From an uncultured Faecalibaculum sp. (lineage in GTDB: Bacteria; Bacillota_I; Bacilli_A; Erysipelotrichales; Erysipelotrichaceae): a stretch of DNA of 64,000 nt. This document shows, piece by piece, positions 49,091-57,497 of the stretch; position 1 is the stretch's first letter, and each line of letters begins with the position of its first letter. A program made the translations under genes and the position numbers. The notes below the pieces were generated by a model. The model saw only the letters and a program-made list of their open reading frames with translations, ran no database searches and was not told the origin of the DNA. The stretch lies in contig NZ_CAJUPA010000006.1 in assembly GCF_910588395.1 (NCBI RefSeq), forward strand, positions 8,773-72,772. Direction: 5' to 3'.

Positions 49091-50065
49091 CTAGATGTCC
49101 ATGTCCTTCTGCGCAGCGGTGATAATCGCCATCTTGTAGATCTCAGTCGCGTTGCATCCGCGGGACAGGTCGTTGATCGGCGCATTCAGGCCCTGCAGAA
49201 CCGGACCGATGGCCTCCCAGCCGCCCAGTCTGGCTGCGATCTTGTATCCGATGTTGCCCGAGGACAGGTTGGGGAAAATAAAGGTGTTGGCCTGACCGGC
49301 AACTTCGCTCTTGGGCGCCTTGAGTTTTGCCACATCCGGTGCAACCGCCGTATCAAACTGCATCTCGCCATCCACAGCAAAATCAATGGGCATCCGGTGC
49401 AGACGCAGAGCGGCTTCCGCCACCTTCGCCACGCATTCACCCTTGGCGCTGCCAAAGCTGGAATAGGACAGCAGGGCGATTTTCGGCTCAATGCCGAACT
49501 GCCTTGCAGTTCTTGCAGTCTGCAGTGTGATTTCCACCAGATCATCCGCATTCGGGTTCAGGTTGATGGAACAGTCGCCCATCATGTATTCCTCATCCCC
49601 CTTCAGCAGCAGGAACGCAGAGCTGACCAGGGCATTGCCCGGTGCCGCCTTCACCAGCTGCAGAGCCGGACGGACTGTATCCGCCGTGCTGTATGTGGCA
49701 CCGCCCAGCAGGCCATCCGCATAGCCCATCTGCACCAGCATCGTGCCAAAATAGTTGGTGGACAGCAATGCCTTGCGGCAGCGCTCAATATCCAGCTTGC
49801 CTCGTCTGAGTTCAACCATCTTGACAGCCATTTTGTCAATGTCAGGATATTCGGCGGGATTCATGGTTTCAATACCCGTCAGATCAAAGCCGTGTTCCTT
49901 GGCAGTGGCTTCGATTTCTTCCTTTTCGCCCAGCAAAATCGGACGGATCACATCTTCCGCAGCCAGCTTTGACGCCGCTTCCTGCACCCGGGCATCCCAG
50001 CCTTCGGTGAATACAATCCGGATTCCCTGTCCTTTGATTTTCTCTTTCAGTGTATCGATGATCAT
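49091..50065 (-). CDS. pta: Phosphate acetyltransferase
   Basis: 324-residue short-form phosphotransacetylase, which interconverts acetyl-CoA and acetyl phosphate in acetate fermentation or overflow metabolism. Characteristic segments are DVIRPILLGEK, GMLVQMGYADGLLGGATYSTADTVRPALQ-like (GTMLVQMGYADGLLGGA) and FIFPNLSSGNIGYKIAARLGG. The ATG at 50065 follows AGAGG. Lone unit; ackA is not in this window. Confidence 0.95.
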   Translation of the reverse strand: MIIDTLKEKIKGQGIRIVFTEGWDARVQEAASKLAAEDVIRPILLGEKEEIEATAKEHGFDLTGIETMNPAEYPDIDKMAVKMVELRRGKLDIERCRKALLSTNYFGTMLVQMGYADGLLGGATYSTADTVRPALQLVKAAPGNALVSSAFLLLKGDEEYMMGDCSINLNPNADDLVEITLQTARTARQFGIEPKIALLSYSSFGSAKGECVAKVAEAALRLHRMPIDFAVDGEMQFDTAVAPDVAKLKAPKSEVAGQANTFIFPNLSSGNIGYKIAARLGGWEAIGPVLQGLNAPINDLSRGCNATEIYKMAIITAAQKDMDI

Positions 50066-50150
50066 AGGTGAAACCTCTTTCCGTTCAGGAAAAATATACC
50101 ACAGCCCACAGACGGATAAAACCTTGTGAACCATTTCACCCACAGAGGCA

Positions 50151-50179
50151 TTGCAAGCCGCTTTCCCCCTGCGTATACT
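50151..50179 (+). promoter_or_regulatory. Promoter of the THF riboswitch-folT unit
   Basis: -35 TTGCAA (50151-50156), 17-base spacer, -10 TATACT (50174-50179). Confidence 0.75.
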
Positions 50180-50187
50180 GACCTCAG

Positions 50188-50270
50188 GCAGAGTAAGGAT
50201 ACAGGCGTAAAGTGTTTCGGGCACGGGGAGTTGGTCCGAAAACGAAGCAAGCCGCGATCTGTGTCCTGCA
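50188..50270 (+). ncRNA. Tetrahydrofolate (THF) riboswitch
   Basis: The conserved blocks are present in order: P1 GGATACAG/CTGTGTCC (50197-50204/50259-50266), GGCGTAAAGTGT, ACGAAG and GCCGCGAT. They match the class I THF aptamer pattern GGCGTTAAGTGT ... ACGAAG ... GCGCGGT. It lies 70 bases before a folate transporter gene, the usual partner. Confidence 0.92.
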
Positions 50271-50301
50271 TCCCGCTGTCGTTTGAAAAAAGTCAGGATT
50301 T

Positions 50302-50334
50302 CCTCCTTTTTCCGAGCGTCAAAGGGAAAGGAGG
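50302..50334 (+). promoter_or_regulatory. Sequester hairpin over the folT ribosome binding site
   Basis: CCTCCTTTTTCC (50302-50313) can pair with GGGAAAGGAGG (50324-50334), which contains the folT ribosome binding site. It is the likely translational output of the THF riboswitch. Confidence 0.65.
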
Positions 50335-50341
50335 TTTTTAT

Positions 50342-50887
50342 ATGTCTGCATTGATGTCATCCATCAAAACCAGCGCCAGGAACCTGGGCAATATCCGGGT
50401 TCTGACCGGCACGGCCCTGTTCTGTGCCCTCTACATGATCCTGTCCATGTTCAACATCTACTTCACCCCGACCCTGCGGATCACTTTCGGGTTTCTTGCC
50501 ATGGCTGCATCCTGCTATTTCTATGGCATGGCTCCCAACCTCATCGGTGCATTCATCTGCGATTTCCTGGGATGGGCCCTTCACCCCGACGGGGCCTGGT
50601 TTCCCGGCTATGCCCTGAACGCGATGTTTCAGGCAGCGGTGTTTTCCGCCTTCTTCTATCAGATGAAAGAAGTCAGGATCTGGAAAGTGCTGGCAGCCAG
50701 ACTCATCATCGTCCTGGTCGTCAACCTCATCCTGAACCCCCTGTGGCTCTCCCTGATGTACGGAGACAGCTTCTGGATCCTCATGACCGCCCGCATCGTC
50801 AAGAACATCATCATGTATCCCATCGACTGCTTCATGCTGGTCATGGTGCTGCGCCTCTGTGTGCGGCTGAAGCAGCAAAGAGGCTGA
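50342..50887 (+). CDS. folT: Folate ECF transporter S component FolT
   Basis: 181-residue membrane protein with about six hydrophobic segments, the substrate-binding S component of a folate ECF transporter. RVLTGTALFCALYMILSMFNIYFTPTLRITFGFL and GALHPDGAWFPGY-type segments (ALHPDGAWFPGYALNA) fit FolT. The assignment is strongly supported by the THF riboswitch upstream. AAAGGAGG precedes the ATG. It works with the shared EcfA1-EcfA2-EcfT module. Confidence 0.92.
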   Translation: MSALMSSIKTSARNLGNIRVLTGTALFCALYMILSMFNIYFTPTLRITFGFLAMAASCYFYGMAPNLIGAFICDFLGWALHPDGAWFPGYALNAMFQAAVFSAFFYQMKEVRIWKVLAARLIIVLVVNLILNPLWLSLMYGDSFWILMTARIVKNIIMYPIDCFMLVMVLRLCVRLKQQRG

Positions 50888-50943
50888 TCCTGATCCGGTC
50901 TTCCCCAGCCGGGCAGCGTGCCAGGTTTCCATCCGCAAACATC

Positions 50944-50979
50944 AAAGGACTGCCCGTTCATCATCAGAGGCAGTCCTTT
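50944..50979 (+). terminator. Terminator of folT
   Basis: AAAGGACTGCC/GGCAGTCCTTT (50944-50954/50969-50979), then TCATTTTC. Confidence 0.85.
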
Positions 50980-51020
50980 TCATTTTCATTGGGCTATATG
51001 GAGGATGTCCGCCAAAGCCC

Positions 51021-51281
51021 TCAGCGGGTCTTTGTCTTTCTGCTGTCAAAAAATCCAGCGCCAGAAGCAGAAGGGCAGGAACGGCCAGAAAGGAACCCGG
51101 GGACAGCTCCGTGCTTTGCCGCAAAACAGAGGGCCCAGGAAACCAGGACCAGGACCGGCTGCAGCCGGCGGTTCCAGGCGATGCGCCATGCGTGACACCG
51201 CAGGTGCAGGATGATCATCAAACCCAGCAGACAGACAGCAGCCCAGTACAGGTTGTCCACGATCGGACAGAGTTTCTGCAT
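51021..51281 (-). CDS. Small membrane protein, possibly frameshifted
   Basis: 86 codons. Two hydrophobic segments (about 8-27 and 40-57) follow the start, which has AGGAG 4 bases before the ATG at 51281. The last 30 residues are Ser/Arg-rich, while the neighbouring frame there encodes a hydrophobic helix (SFLAVPALLLLALDFL), which suggests a frameshift near 51100. Family unknown. The surrounding stretch 50980-51443 holds nothing else clear. Confidence 0.4.
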   Translation of the reverse strand: MQKLCPIVDNLYWAAVCLLGLMIILHLRCHAWRIAWNRRLQPVLVLVSWALCFAAKHGAVPGFLSGRSCPSASGAGFFDSRKTKTR

Positions 51282-51443
51282 ATGTCTCCTGTGTTTTGCG
51301 GCCATCTTCTGATCCACCCGTTCCGTTTCCCGGGTACTTCATTTGTACTTCAATACTATGGAAACCGCAGCCCGTCTTTTCCCGGAGCATCAGCCCTGCC
51401 GGTCACCCCTCAGCCCCGCAGATCCTTCACCGACCCACCCGGT

Positions 51444-52337
51444 TCAAACCGTCAGCCGAGTTCCTGCTTCCTCGTTTTCGAACCGCACGGTGGCCAGCGG
51501 TGGCTGCATCAGTTCCCCGAACTCATAGCCGCCAAAGGCCATGATAGACAGATCGTCCGGAATCGACAGATTCAGCTGTCTGGCTTCCCGGATCACCGCC
51601 ATGGCCATGCGGTCGGTGGCCGCAATCACCAGGCCCGGCCTGCAGTCTTCCAGGATCTTCCGGGCAGCTTTCCGCGTTTCTTCATAGGACCATGTGGCTT
51701 CCCCCGTGGCAATCTGTGTTCTTTCACTCTTCAGTCCGTCCAGCACTCCCTGCTTTCTCTGGACACCGACTGCCGCATCGGATTCACTGACTCCCAGTTA
51801 CACCACATTTTCATGTCCCCTGTTCCGCGCGTAGCGTCCAGCTTCATACCCGGACCCATAGTCGTCATTAATCACGGAGGTTCCATGGCGGAAATTCTGG
51901 CCCAGAACCAGGAACGGCACGCTGCTGCCGTCCTGCAGCCGTTCACGGGCATCTGTGATCGTGGTGGCAATCAGGATCACACCATCCACCCGCAGGGACC
52001 GCAGATATTCGATCGCCTCGATCTCCCGGTCCGGATTGTGGCCGGTGGTCAGGATGATCACCGAATAGCCGGCTTTGCGCAGCGTTTCATCCATGGTCGT
52101 CAGCTGCCTGCCGGTCACCGTGGAGGTCATGGACGGTGCCACAATGCCAATCGTCTTCGTGGACTTCAGCTTCAGGTTCTGGGCTGCGGTACTGGGTTCA
52201 AATCCGGTGTCTTCTATGACCTTCGCAATGATCGCCCCGGTTTCTTCCTTCACAGATCCGCCGTTGAAGCAGCGGGAGACCGTGCTTTTGGCCACTCCGG
52301 CTTTTCTGGCTATATCTGAAAACGTCAGTTTTTCCAT
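51444..52337 (-). pseudogene. LacI-family regulator interrupted by a nonsense codon (ScrR-like)
   Basis: The N-terminal part (179 codons from the ATG at 52337) carries the LacI helix-turn-helix FSDIARKAGVAKSTVSRCFNG and half of the sugar-binding domain. It ends at TAA (51798-51800) just after NRGHENVV. The same frame continues without a gap in typical LacI sequence (LGVSESDAAVGVQRKQGVLDGLK) and ends early at 51444, about 20-30 residues short. The stop sits where relatives have tyrosine, so a single base change explains it. It follows the fructokinase gene, suggesting a sucrose/fructan regulator. The N-terminal piece could still bind DNA. Confidence 0.85.
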
Positions 52338-52350
52338 GCTCTGTCCTCTG

Positions 52351-52380
52351 AAAAAAAACCGCAGGGGCTGCCTGCGGTTT
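52351..52380 (-). terminator. Terminator of the fructokinase gene
   Basis: AAACCGCAGG/CCTGCGGTTT (52371-52380/52356-52365) with a 5-base loop and eight T on the minus strand. Confidence 0.92.
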
Positions 52381-52387
52381 CATCGTC

Positions 52388-53347
52388 TCACGCTGCAAGA
52401 AAGGTTTCCACAGCCTCTCTGTCCGGCATCGCCGGAATGGCACCGGGTTTGCGGACGGTCAGCGCCGCGGCTGCGTTGGCAACTCCCAGAAGCTCCCTGA
52501 CTGTTTCCGGATCCAGTCCTTCGGGGTTCAGGTCACGGGTGGCGAACTGCCACAGCACGGCACCCCAGAAGGAATCCCCTGCGCCGTTGGTATCCGCGAT
52601 CTGTGACGGGATGCCAGGTACCTTGACAATGCCCGCCGATGTTCCGGCCATGGCTCCGTTTGCTCCAAGTGTGATGGCCGCAAACTTCACACCCGCATCC
52701 AGCAGCGCCTGCAGCGCCTCTTCCGGATCGGCCTTTCCTGTCAGCAGCTCCGTTTCCTCATCGGAGATCTTCATCAGATCCGCGAAGGGCACCAGGGACC
52801 GCATGGCATCCATGGCCTCCTGGCGGCTGTTCCAGAGACTGGCCCGATAGTTGGGATCATAGCTGACAAGCGCCCCGGCCGTCTTTGCTTCCCGGATGCC
52901 TTCCAGGGTCGCGGTGCGGGCCGGTTCATGGGTCAAAGACAGGGAGCCTACATGGAAGATCTTCGCATCCCGGATCTGCGCCCGGTTCAGTTCATCGGCA
53001 GACAGCTGGGTATCTGCCCCTGGCTTGCGGGCAAAGGAGAAGGTGCGCTCGCCGGTATCATCCACCGATACAAAGGCCAGGGTGGTGAAGTGCCGGTCAT
53101 CCAGCAGCAGGCCGCTGGTGTTCACGCCTTCAGCTTTCAGGGTATCGGAGAGAAACTGTCCGTGCATATCATTCCCGGCTTTTCCCAGGAAGGCAGCGGT
53201 GCCGCCAAGTCTGGCCACCTGTACGGCGACATTGCCTGGTGCCCCGCCCGGGTGTCTGGCAAACAGCACCGCTCCGTTGTCTGCTGTACCGCTGTGGGTA
53301 AAATCAATCAGGATTTCTCCAAAAGCTGTCACGTCTGTCTGTTTCAT
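52388..53347 (-). CDS. scrK: PfkB-family fructokinase
   Basis: 319-residue ribokinase-fold carbohydrate kinase. The N-terminal FGEILIDF, substrate loop PGGAPGNVAVQVARLGG, and the C-terminal ATP/anion-hole motif DTNGAGDSFWGA with the catalytic aspartate are present. The closest group is fructokinase of sucrose operons (ScrK), which phosphorylates fructose; this is a family inference. The ATG at 53347 follows AAAGGGA. The adjacent LacI regulator fragment supports a sugar regulon. No sucrose hydrolase or transporter lies here. Confidence 0.83.
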   Translation of the reverse strand: MKQTDVTAFGEILIDFTHSGTADNGAVLFARHPGGAPGNVAVQVARLGGTAAFLGKAGNDMHGQFLSDTLKAEGVNTSGLLLDDRHFTTLAFVSVDDTGERTFSFARKPGADTQLSADELNRAQIRDAKIFHVGSLSLTHEPARTATLEGIREAKTAGALVSYDPNYRASLWNSRQEAMDAMRSLVPFADLMKISDEETELLTGKADPEEALQALLDAGVKFAAITLGANGAMAGTSAGIVKVPGIPSQIADTNGAGDSFWGAVLWQFATRDLNPEGLDPETVRELLGVANAAAALTVRKPGAIPAMPDREAVETFLAA

Positions 53348-53633
53348 GCGTGTATCCCTTTCTGCGTGTCTGCACACTGCTTTCATATTCAGTATAGGGA
53401 CCCCCGCCATGATGCGCCCATGGGCCTTTCATGCTGTTTTATGGACATATGTGTCTTTTGTTTCACATACAGACAGGCTGGTTCACTCTGTCACAGGTTG
53501 AGGCAGCTGGATGCTGTCATGGTTCCGGTTTCCGGCACAGCATCGAAAGGCCGGTTTCTGCAAATATCACCGGTTCATCAGTCCGGTTTCTGTTATTATG
53601 AAAGCGCACGTAAAACAGAAAGGGAATCAAACC

Positions 53634-54392
53634 ATGAAGCTGAAAAACAAATCCATTGTCGTGACAGGTGCATCCTCCGGAATGGGAAAAGCCATTGTGG
53701 AGCTGTTCGTCAAAGAAGGCGCGAATGTCATTGCGGTGGCGCGACGAAAAGAACGTCTGGAAGCCCTGGCAGAGAGCCTGAAGAACGAAGCCGGACAGGT
53801 GCAGGTCTATGCCGGAGATGTATCCCGGCGGGAGGACTGTGAAGGCATGATTGATGCAGCCATTGCAGCCTGGGGACGACTGGATATCCTGGTCAACAAC
53901 GCCGGTGTCATGGATGACATGGCACCCATTGCCGAAGCCAGTGACGAGAAATTCCGCCAGGTCATGGACGTCAATGTCTATGGTCCCATGGCGGCGATGC
54001 GCAAGGCCATCCAGGTGTTCCTGGAACAGGGTCAGGGCGGCAACATCATCAACGTTTCATCCGTGGGCGCTTCCCATCAGGCAGCAGGTCCCATTTACGG
54101 TGCCTCGAAGGCAGCCCTGAATGCCATGAGCCGTAACACTGCCTTTATGTACAAAGGAGAAAAAATCCGGGTCAATGTGATCGCTCCAGGCGGCATCAAC
54201 ACGGAGATTGCCACTGCCATGGGCCGGCCGAACATGGATGGCTATACCCGGCTGGGGGCTGTGCTGAAGCTGAGTCCGGCGCCTGGCGAAGCCACGGATA
54301 TCGCACAGTGTGCCCTGTTCCTGGCAAGTGACGATTCCGCCTATATCAGCGGCGACATCATTGCAGTGGACGGTGGCTGGACTTCATTCTGA
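53634..54392 (+). CDS. Short-chain dehydrogenase/reductase
   Basis: 252-residue classical SDR oxidoreductase. The NAD(P)-binding loop is TGASSGMG (11-18), the NNAG motif is present, and the catalytic Ser (NVSSVG), Tyr and Lys (YGASK) are intact. The Arg-rich ARRKER after strand 2 suggests NADP(H). Substrate unknown. Start at 53634 with AAAGGGA upstream; longer frame rejected. Terminator at 54439-54479. Confidence 0.87.
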   Translation: MKLKNKSIVVTGASSGMGKAIVELFVKEGANVIAVARRKERLEALAESLKNEAGQVQVYAGDVSRREDCEGMIDAAIAAWGRLDILVNNAGVMDDMAPIAEASDEKFRQVMDVNVYGPMAAMRKAIQVFLEQGQGGNIINVSSVGASHQAAGPIYGASKAALNAMSRNTAFMYKGEKIRVNVIAPGGINTEIATAMGRPNMDGYTRLGAVLKLSPAPGEATDIAQCALFLASDDSAYISGDIIAVDGGWTSF

Positions 54393-54438
54393 GTCCAGTT
54401 CCGTCTGCTGAACCTTCACAGAGCATCCAGCCAGTACG

Positions 54439-54480
54439 AAAGGGACAGACTCTGCCTTGTCAGCAGGATCTGTCCCTTTT
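54439..54480 (+). terminator. Terminator of the SDR gene
   Basis: AAAGGGACAGA/TCTGTCCCTTT (54439-54449/54469-54479) followed by TT. Confidence 0.85.
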
Positions 54481-54508
54481 TGATCTGTTTTACTGTCTGC
54501 AATGTATA

Positions 54509-54533
54509 GAAAAAGACCGCTGCAGCGGTCTTT
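54509..54533 (-). terminator. Terminator of the uronate operon
   Basis: AAAGACCGC/GCGGTCTTT (54525-54533/54512-54520) with a TGCA loop, then TTTTTC on the minus strand. It follows kdgK. Confidence 0.92.
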
Positions 54534-54574
54534 GTGGTGTTGTGTTGTTGTGCGTGAATGGCAGTGAAGTGTCT

Positions 54575-55513
54575 TTATGCGTCCATGAACGCCTGGAGCT
54601 GTTCTGTTGTCGGCAGTCCTTCGTTGTCTCCGGCTGTCATGACCTGGATGCAGCCGATGGCATTGCCCCGGCGCACCCCGTCCTCCATGGGAAGTCCTTC
54701 CAGCAGGCTGCTGATCACGCCCACCGCAAAGCCGTCTCCGGCTCCTACAGTATCCACGACTTTGTCCGCCTTGTACCCCCGCACCTTTGTGCTTCCTTCT
54801 GCCGTGAAGAGGTATGCACCATCGGATCCGTCCTTGATGATGACCGTCTTCGGTCCTTTCTCCAGGAAGAACGCCGCGGCTTTCTCCGGATCGGAGGTCC
54901 CCGCCAGGACTTCGCATTCCGCGATCCCCGGCAGCACCAGATCCGCCTTTTCCGCCAGTTCGTTCAGGACCCTCCGCATGGTCTCCTCATCTTCCCACAG
55001 CGCCGGACGCAGGTTCGGGTCGAAAGTCACAATGATCCCCGCTTCCCTTGCCCGGTCCATCAGCCGGTGTGTTGCAGCCCTGGCACTTTCGGACAGCGCC
55101 GGCGGGATCCCCGTCACATGCACCAGATCCACATCATCCAGGTCCAGCGCGTCAATTTCTGCCGCAGAGATGTGCGAAGCCGCAGACCCCTTCCGGTAAT
55201 ACGGTGCATAGGGATCGCTGCCGTCGGTCGTCCGGTTCTTCAGCTGGATCCCGGTCTTGTACACAGGATCCACGGTGATGAACTCTGTGCCAATGCCGTT
55301 GGATTTCAGCGCACCTTCGATGTAGCGGCCAAAGGGATCATCCCCCAGCCTTGTGAGGTACTGGGCGTGATGCCCCAGCCTGGTCAGGCCGATGGCCACA
55401 TTCACTTCCGCACCGGACATGGAGCGTGTGAAGTGGCAGATGTCTTCCAGTTTCCCCGGCATGTCCGCTGTCAGCAGCGCCATGGGTTCGCCAAACAGAA
55501 TCACGTTTGCCAT
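54575..55513 (-). CDS. kdgK: 2-dehydro-3-deoxygluconate kinase (PfkB family)
   Basis: 312-residue PfkB kinase, phosphorylating KDG to KDPG. FGEPMALLTAD and MSGAEVNVAIGLTRLG fit KDG kinases, and the DTVGAGDGFAVG motif carries the catalytic aspartate. Position after the KDPG aldolase and KduD genes supports the assignment. It is last in the operon, with 3 bases before it and the terminator after it. Confidence 0.9.
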   Translation of the reverse strand: MANVILFGEPMALLTADMPGKLEDICHFTRSMSGAEVNVAIGLTRLGHHAQYLTRLGDDPFGRYIEGALKSNGIGTEFITVDPVYKTGIQLKNRTTDGSDPYAPYYRKGSAASHISAAEIDALDLDDVDLVHVTGIPPALSESARAATHRLMDRAREAGIIVTFDPNLRPALWEDEETMRRVLNELAEKADLVLPGIAECEVLAGTSDPEKAAAFFLEKGPKTVIIKDGSDGAYLFTAEGSTKVRGYKADKVVDTVGAGDGFAVGVISSLLEGLPMEDGVRRGNAIGCIQVMTAGDNEGLPTTEQLQAFMDA

Positions 55514-55516
55514 AGG

Positions 55517-56485
55517 TCAGTCCTTTCTCACCAGATGGATCGCAAAGCTGCCGGTCTCCTTCTGGAAGTAGACCGCCTGGATCAGCCCGTTCGGGCGCCG
55601 CACGATGCTGTCCTGGTTGAATGCAACACCGCGCTTTTCCAGATACGCCATCGCCCGCTCGACATTGGGCGTGGAAATGGCGATATGGCCCTTCTTGCCC
55701 AGATAGGGAGATTTCAGTGTTTCCACATAGGTGTCGGAGAAGATCGAAGAGGGGTTCTCCCGGGCTTCGAAGCTGAACACCGTCTCGAAGAACTGCGCAA
55801 TCTGATGTGCTTCCCCTTCATTGGCAGCATTGATGCCGATATGAGCCAGCTTCAGGTCCAGCATCTTCGTCACGGCACTATGGGCTATGGCCTGGATTTC
55901 GTCAAACCGGCCCTCCTGGATCAGGACGGTCGGTACCATCCAGCTGCCGCCGGCACAGACGACCTGAGGCAGTTTCAGGTATTCCTGGAAATTGTCCTCG
56001 CTGATCCCGCCCGTGGGCATGAACTGCATCGCCGGGAACGGACCCGAAAGGGCCTTGAGCATCCCGATCCCGCCAGCTGCCTGTGCGGGGAAGAACTTCA
56101 CGAATCCCAGCCCTGCATTCACGGCTGCCGTCAGCTCCGAGGCACTCTGGATGCCCGGCACCACTGGCATACCCTGTTCGAGGCACCAGCGCACGACACT
56201 TGCGTTGTATCCCGGAGACACGATCACATCCGCGCCGGCGATCCTGGCACGCTCTGCCTGTTCAACATCCAGTACAGTCCCGGCAAGGATCACAACATCC
56301 AGCCCCGATTTACGGACCGCTTCAATGGCCTCTGCCGCCGCCTCTGTACGGAACGTGATTTCAATGCAGTCCAGTCCAGCCTGCAGCAGCGCCTTTGTCA
56401 GGTCAACCGCATGTCCGGCTTCATCGATCTTGACCACCGGGATCAGCCCGGCTGTCTCCAGGCTGCGTTTCAGTTCTTTGTTCAT
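55517..56485 (-). CDS. eda: KDPG/KHG aldolase fused to a VOC (glyoxalase-like) domain
   Basis: 322 residues. Residues 1 to about 205 are a KDPG aldolase: E42 (CIEITFRT) and the Schiff-base lysine K130 (GFVKFFPAQ) are intact, as is PTGGIS. It splits KDPG to pyruvate and glyceraldehyde 3-phosphate. Residues about 212-321 form a VOC-like domain (LAHIGINAANEGEA... HIAISTPNVERAMAYLEKRG, FAIHLVR). Whether this domain is catalytic or structural is unknown; such fusions occur in some Firmicutes. It lies between the dehydrogenase gene and kdgK. Confidence 0.92.
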   Translation of the reverse strand: MNKELKRSLETAGLIPVVKIDEAGHAVDLTKALLQAGLDCIEITFRTEAAAEAIEAVRKSGLDVVILAGTVLDVEQAERARIAGADVIVSPGYNASVVRWCLEQGMPVVPGIQSASELTAAVNAGLGFVKFFPAQAAGGIGMLKALSGPFPAMQFMPTGGISEDNFQEYLKLPQVVCAGGSWMVPTVLIQEGRFDEIQAIAHSAVTKMLDLKLAHIGINAANEGEAHQIAQFFETVFSFEARENPSSIFSDTYVETLKSPYLGKKGHIAISTPNVERAMAYLEKRGVAFNQDSIVRRPNGLIQAVYFQKETGSFAIHLVRKD

Positions 56486-56492
56486 GGTTCTT

Positions 56493-57470
56493 TCAGCTTC
56501 TTTGATTCTCGGGTTTGTTGACCGGATAGCGGATGGGCTTTCCTTCCAGGAACGTCACGGATTCCTCCGCCACTTTCCGCTTCAGCTCGCTGGCTGCTTC
56601 CTCGGAATACCACGCCATGTGAGGAGTCACAATGACGTTCTCCTGCCGGAATAGCGCATTGTCCGGACTCACCGGTTCCCCCAGCATGCAGTCTAGGGCT
56701 GCCCCGCCGATCATGCCGGACTTCAGCGCCTCCAGCAGGTCCGCCTCGTTGATGATCCCCCCGCGGGCCACATTCACGATCAGGGCGCTGTCCTTCATGT
56801 CCCGGAAAGTTTTCTCATTGAACAGGTCTTTGTTTCCGTCTGCCGGACAGTGCAGGGAAATGATGTCCGACTCCTTCACCAGTTCATCAAAGGGTACCGG
56901 GGTCACATAAACAGCCGTTTCATTGGTTTCCCGGAAATACGGGTCAAATCCGATGACTTTGAAGCTCAGAGCGTGCATCTTCTGCGCGAAGTTGCGTCCA
57001 ATCCGCCCCAGTCCCACGACCCCGCAGGTCAGGTCCGAGAACCGGTGCACCGGGATCGCCGTGGTGTAATCCCACTTCTTTGTCTTCGTCTGTTCGTTCA
57101 TCGGCACGATCTTGCGCAGCATCGCCAGGCTCATGGCAATGGCGTGATCGGCCACTTCATTCATTCCGTAGTCCGGCACGTTGCCCACCTGCACACCGAG
57201 TTCCGTTGCCGCTGGCACATCCACCGTGTCCACACCCACGCCGTAGCGGACCACATACTTCAGCTTCGGGCAGGCTTCCATCACCTTCCTGGTGATGGGC
57301 GCATATTGCACGATGAACACATCCGCGTCCTGGCATTCCCGGATAACGTCCTCTTCTGTTTTGCACTGCTTCAGTTCCAGCGGGATCCCCGCTTTTTCCA
57401 GCACGTCCTTCTCGATCTGGATGGAGTCATGGTCACAGTCCGTGATGATCACTTTCAGGTCTTCGTTCAT
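56493..57470 (-). CDS. D-isomer-specific 2-hydroxyacid dehydrogenase (CtBP/phosphoglycerate dehydrogenase-like)
   Basis: 325 residues with the GVVGLGRIGRNFAQK NAD-binding motif and the family's Arg (NVARGG), Glu and His (TPHMAWYSEEA) catalytic residues. The CtBP/SerA-like subgroup reduces various 2-keto acids. Position within a uronate operon suggests it reduces or oxidizes a keto acid of the pathway or a related sugar acid, an inference. It ends 7 bases before eda. Confidence 0.85.
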   Translation of the reverse strand: MNEDLKVIITDCDHDSIQIEKDVLEKAGIPLELKQCKTEEDVIRECQDADVFIVQYAPITRKVMEACPKLKYVVRYGVGVDTVDVPAATELGVQVGNVPDYGMNEVADHAIAMSLAMLRKIVPMNEQTKTKKWDYTTAIPVHRFSDLTCGVVGLGRIGRNFAQKMHALSFKVIGFDPYFRETNETAVYVTPVPFDELVKESDIISLHCPADGNKDLFNEKTFRDMKDSALIVNVARGGIINEADLLEALKSGMIGGAALDCMLGEPVSPDNALFRQENVIVTPHMAWYSEEAASELKRKVAEESVTFLEGKPIRYPVNKPENQRS

Positions 57471-57497
57471 GTTCCTGTCCGTCCTTTCTGCCTGGGC

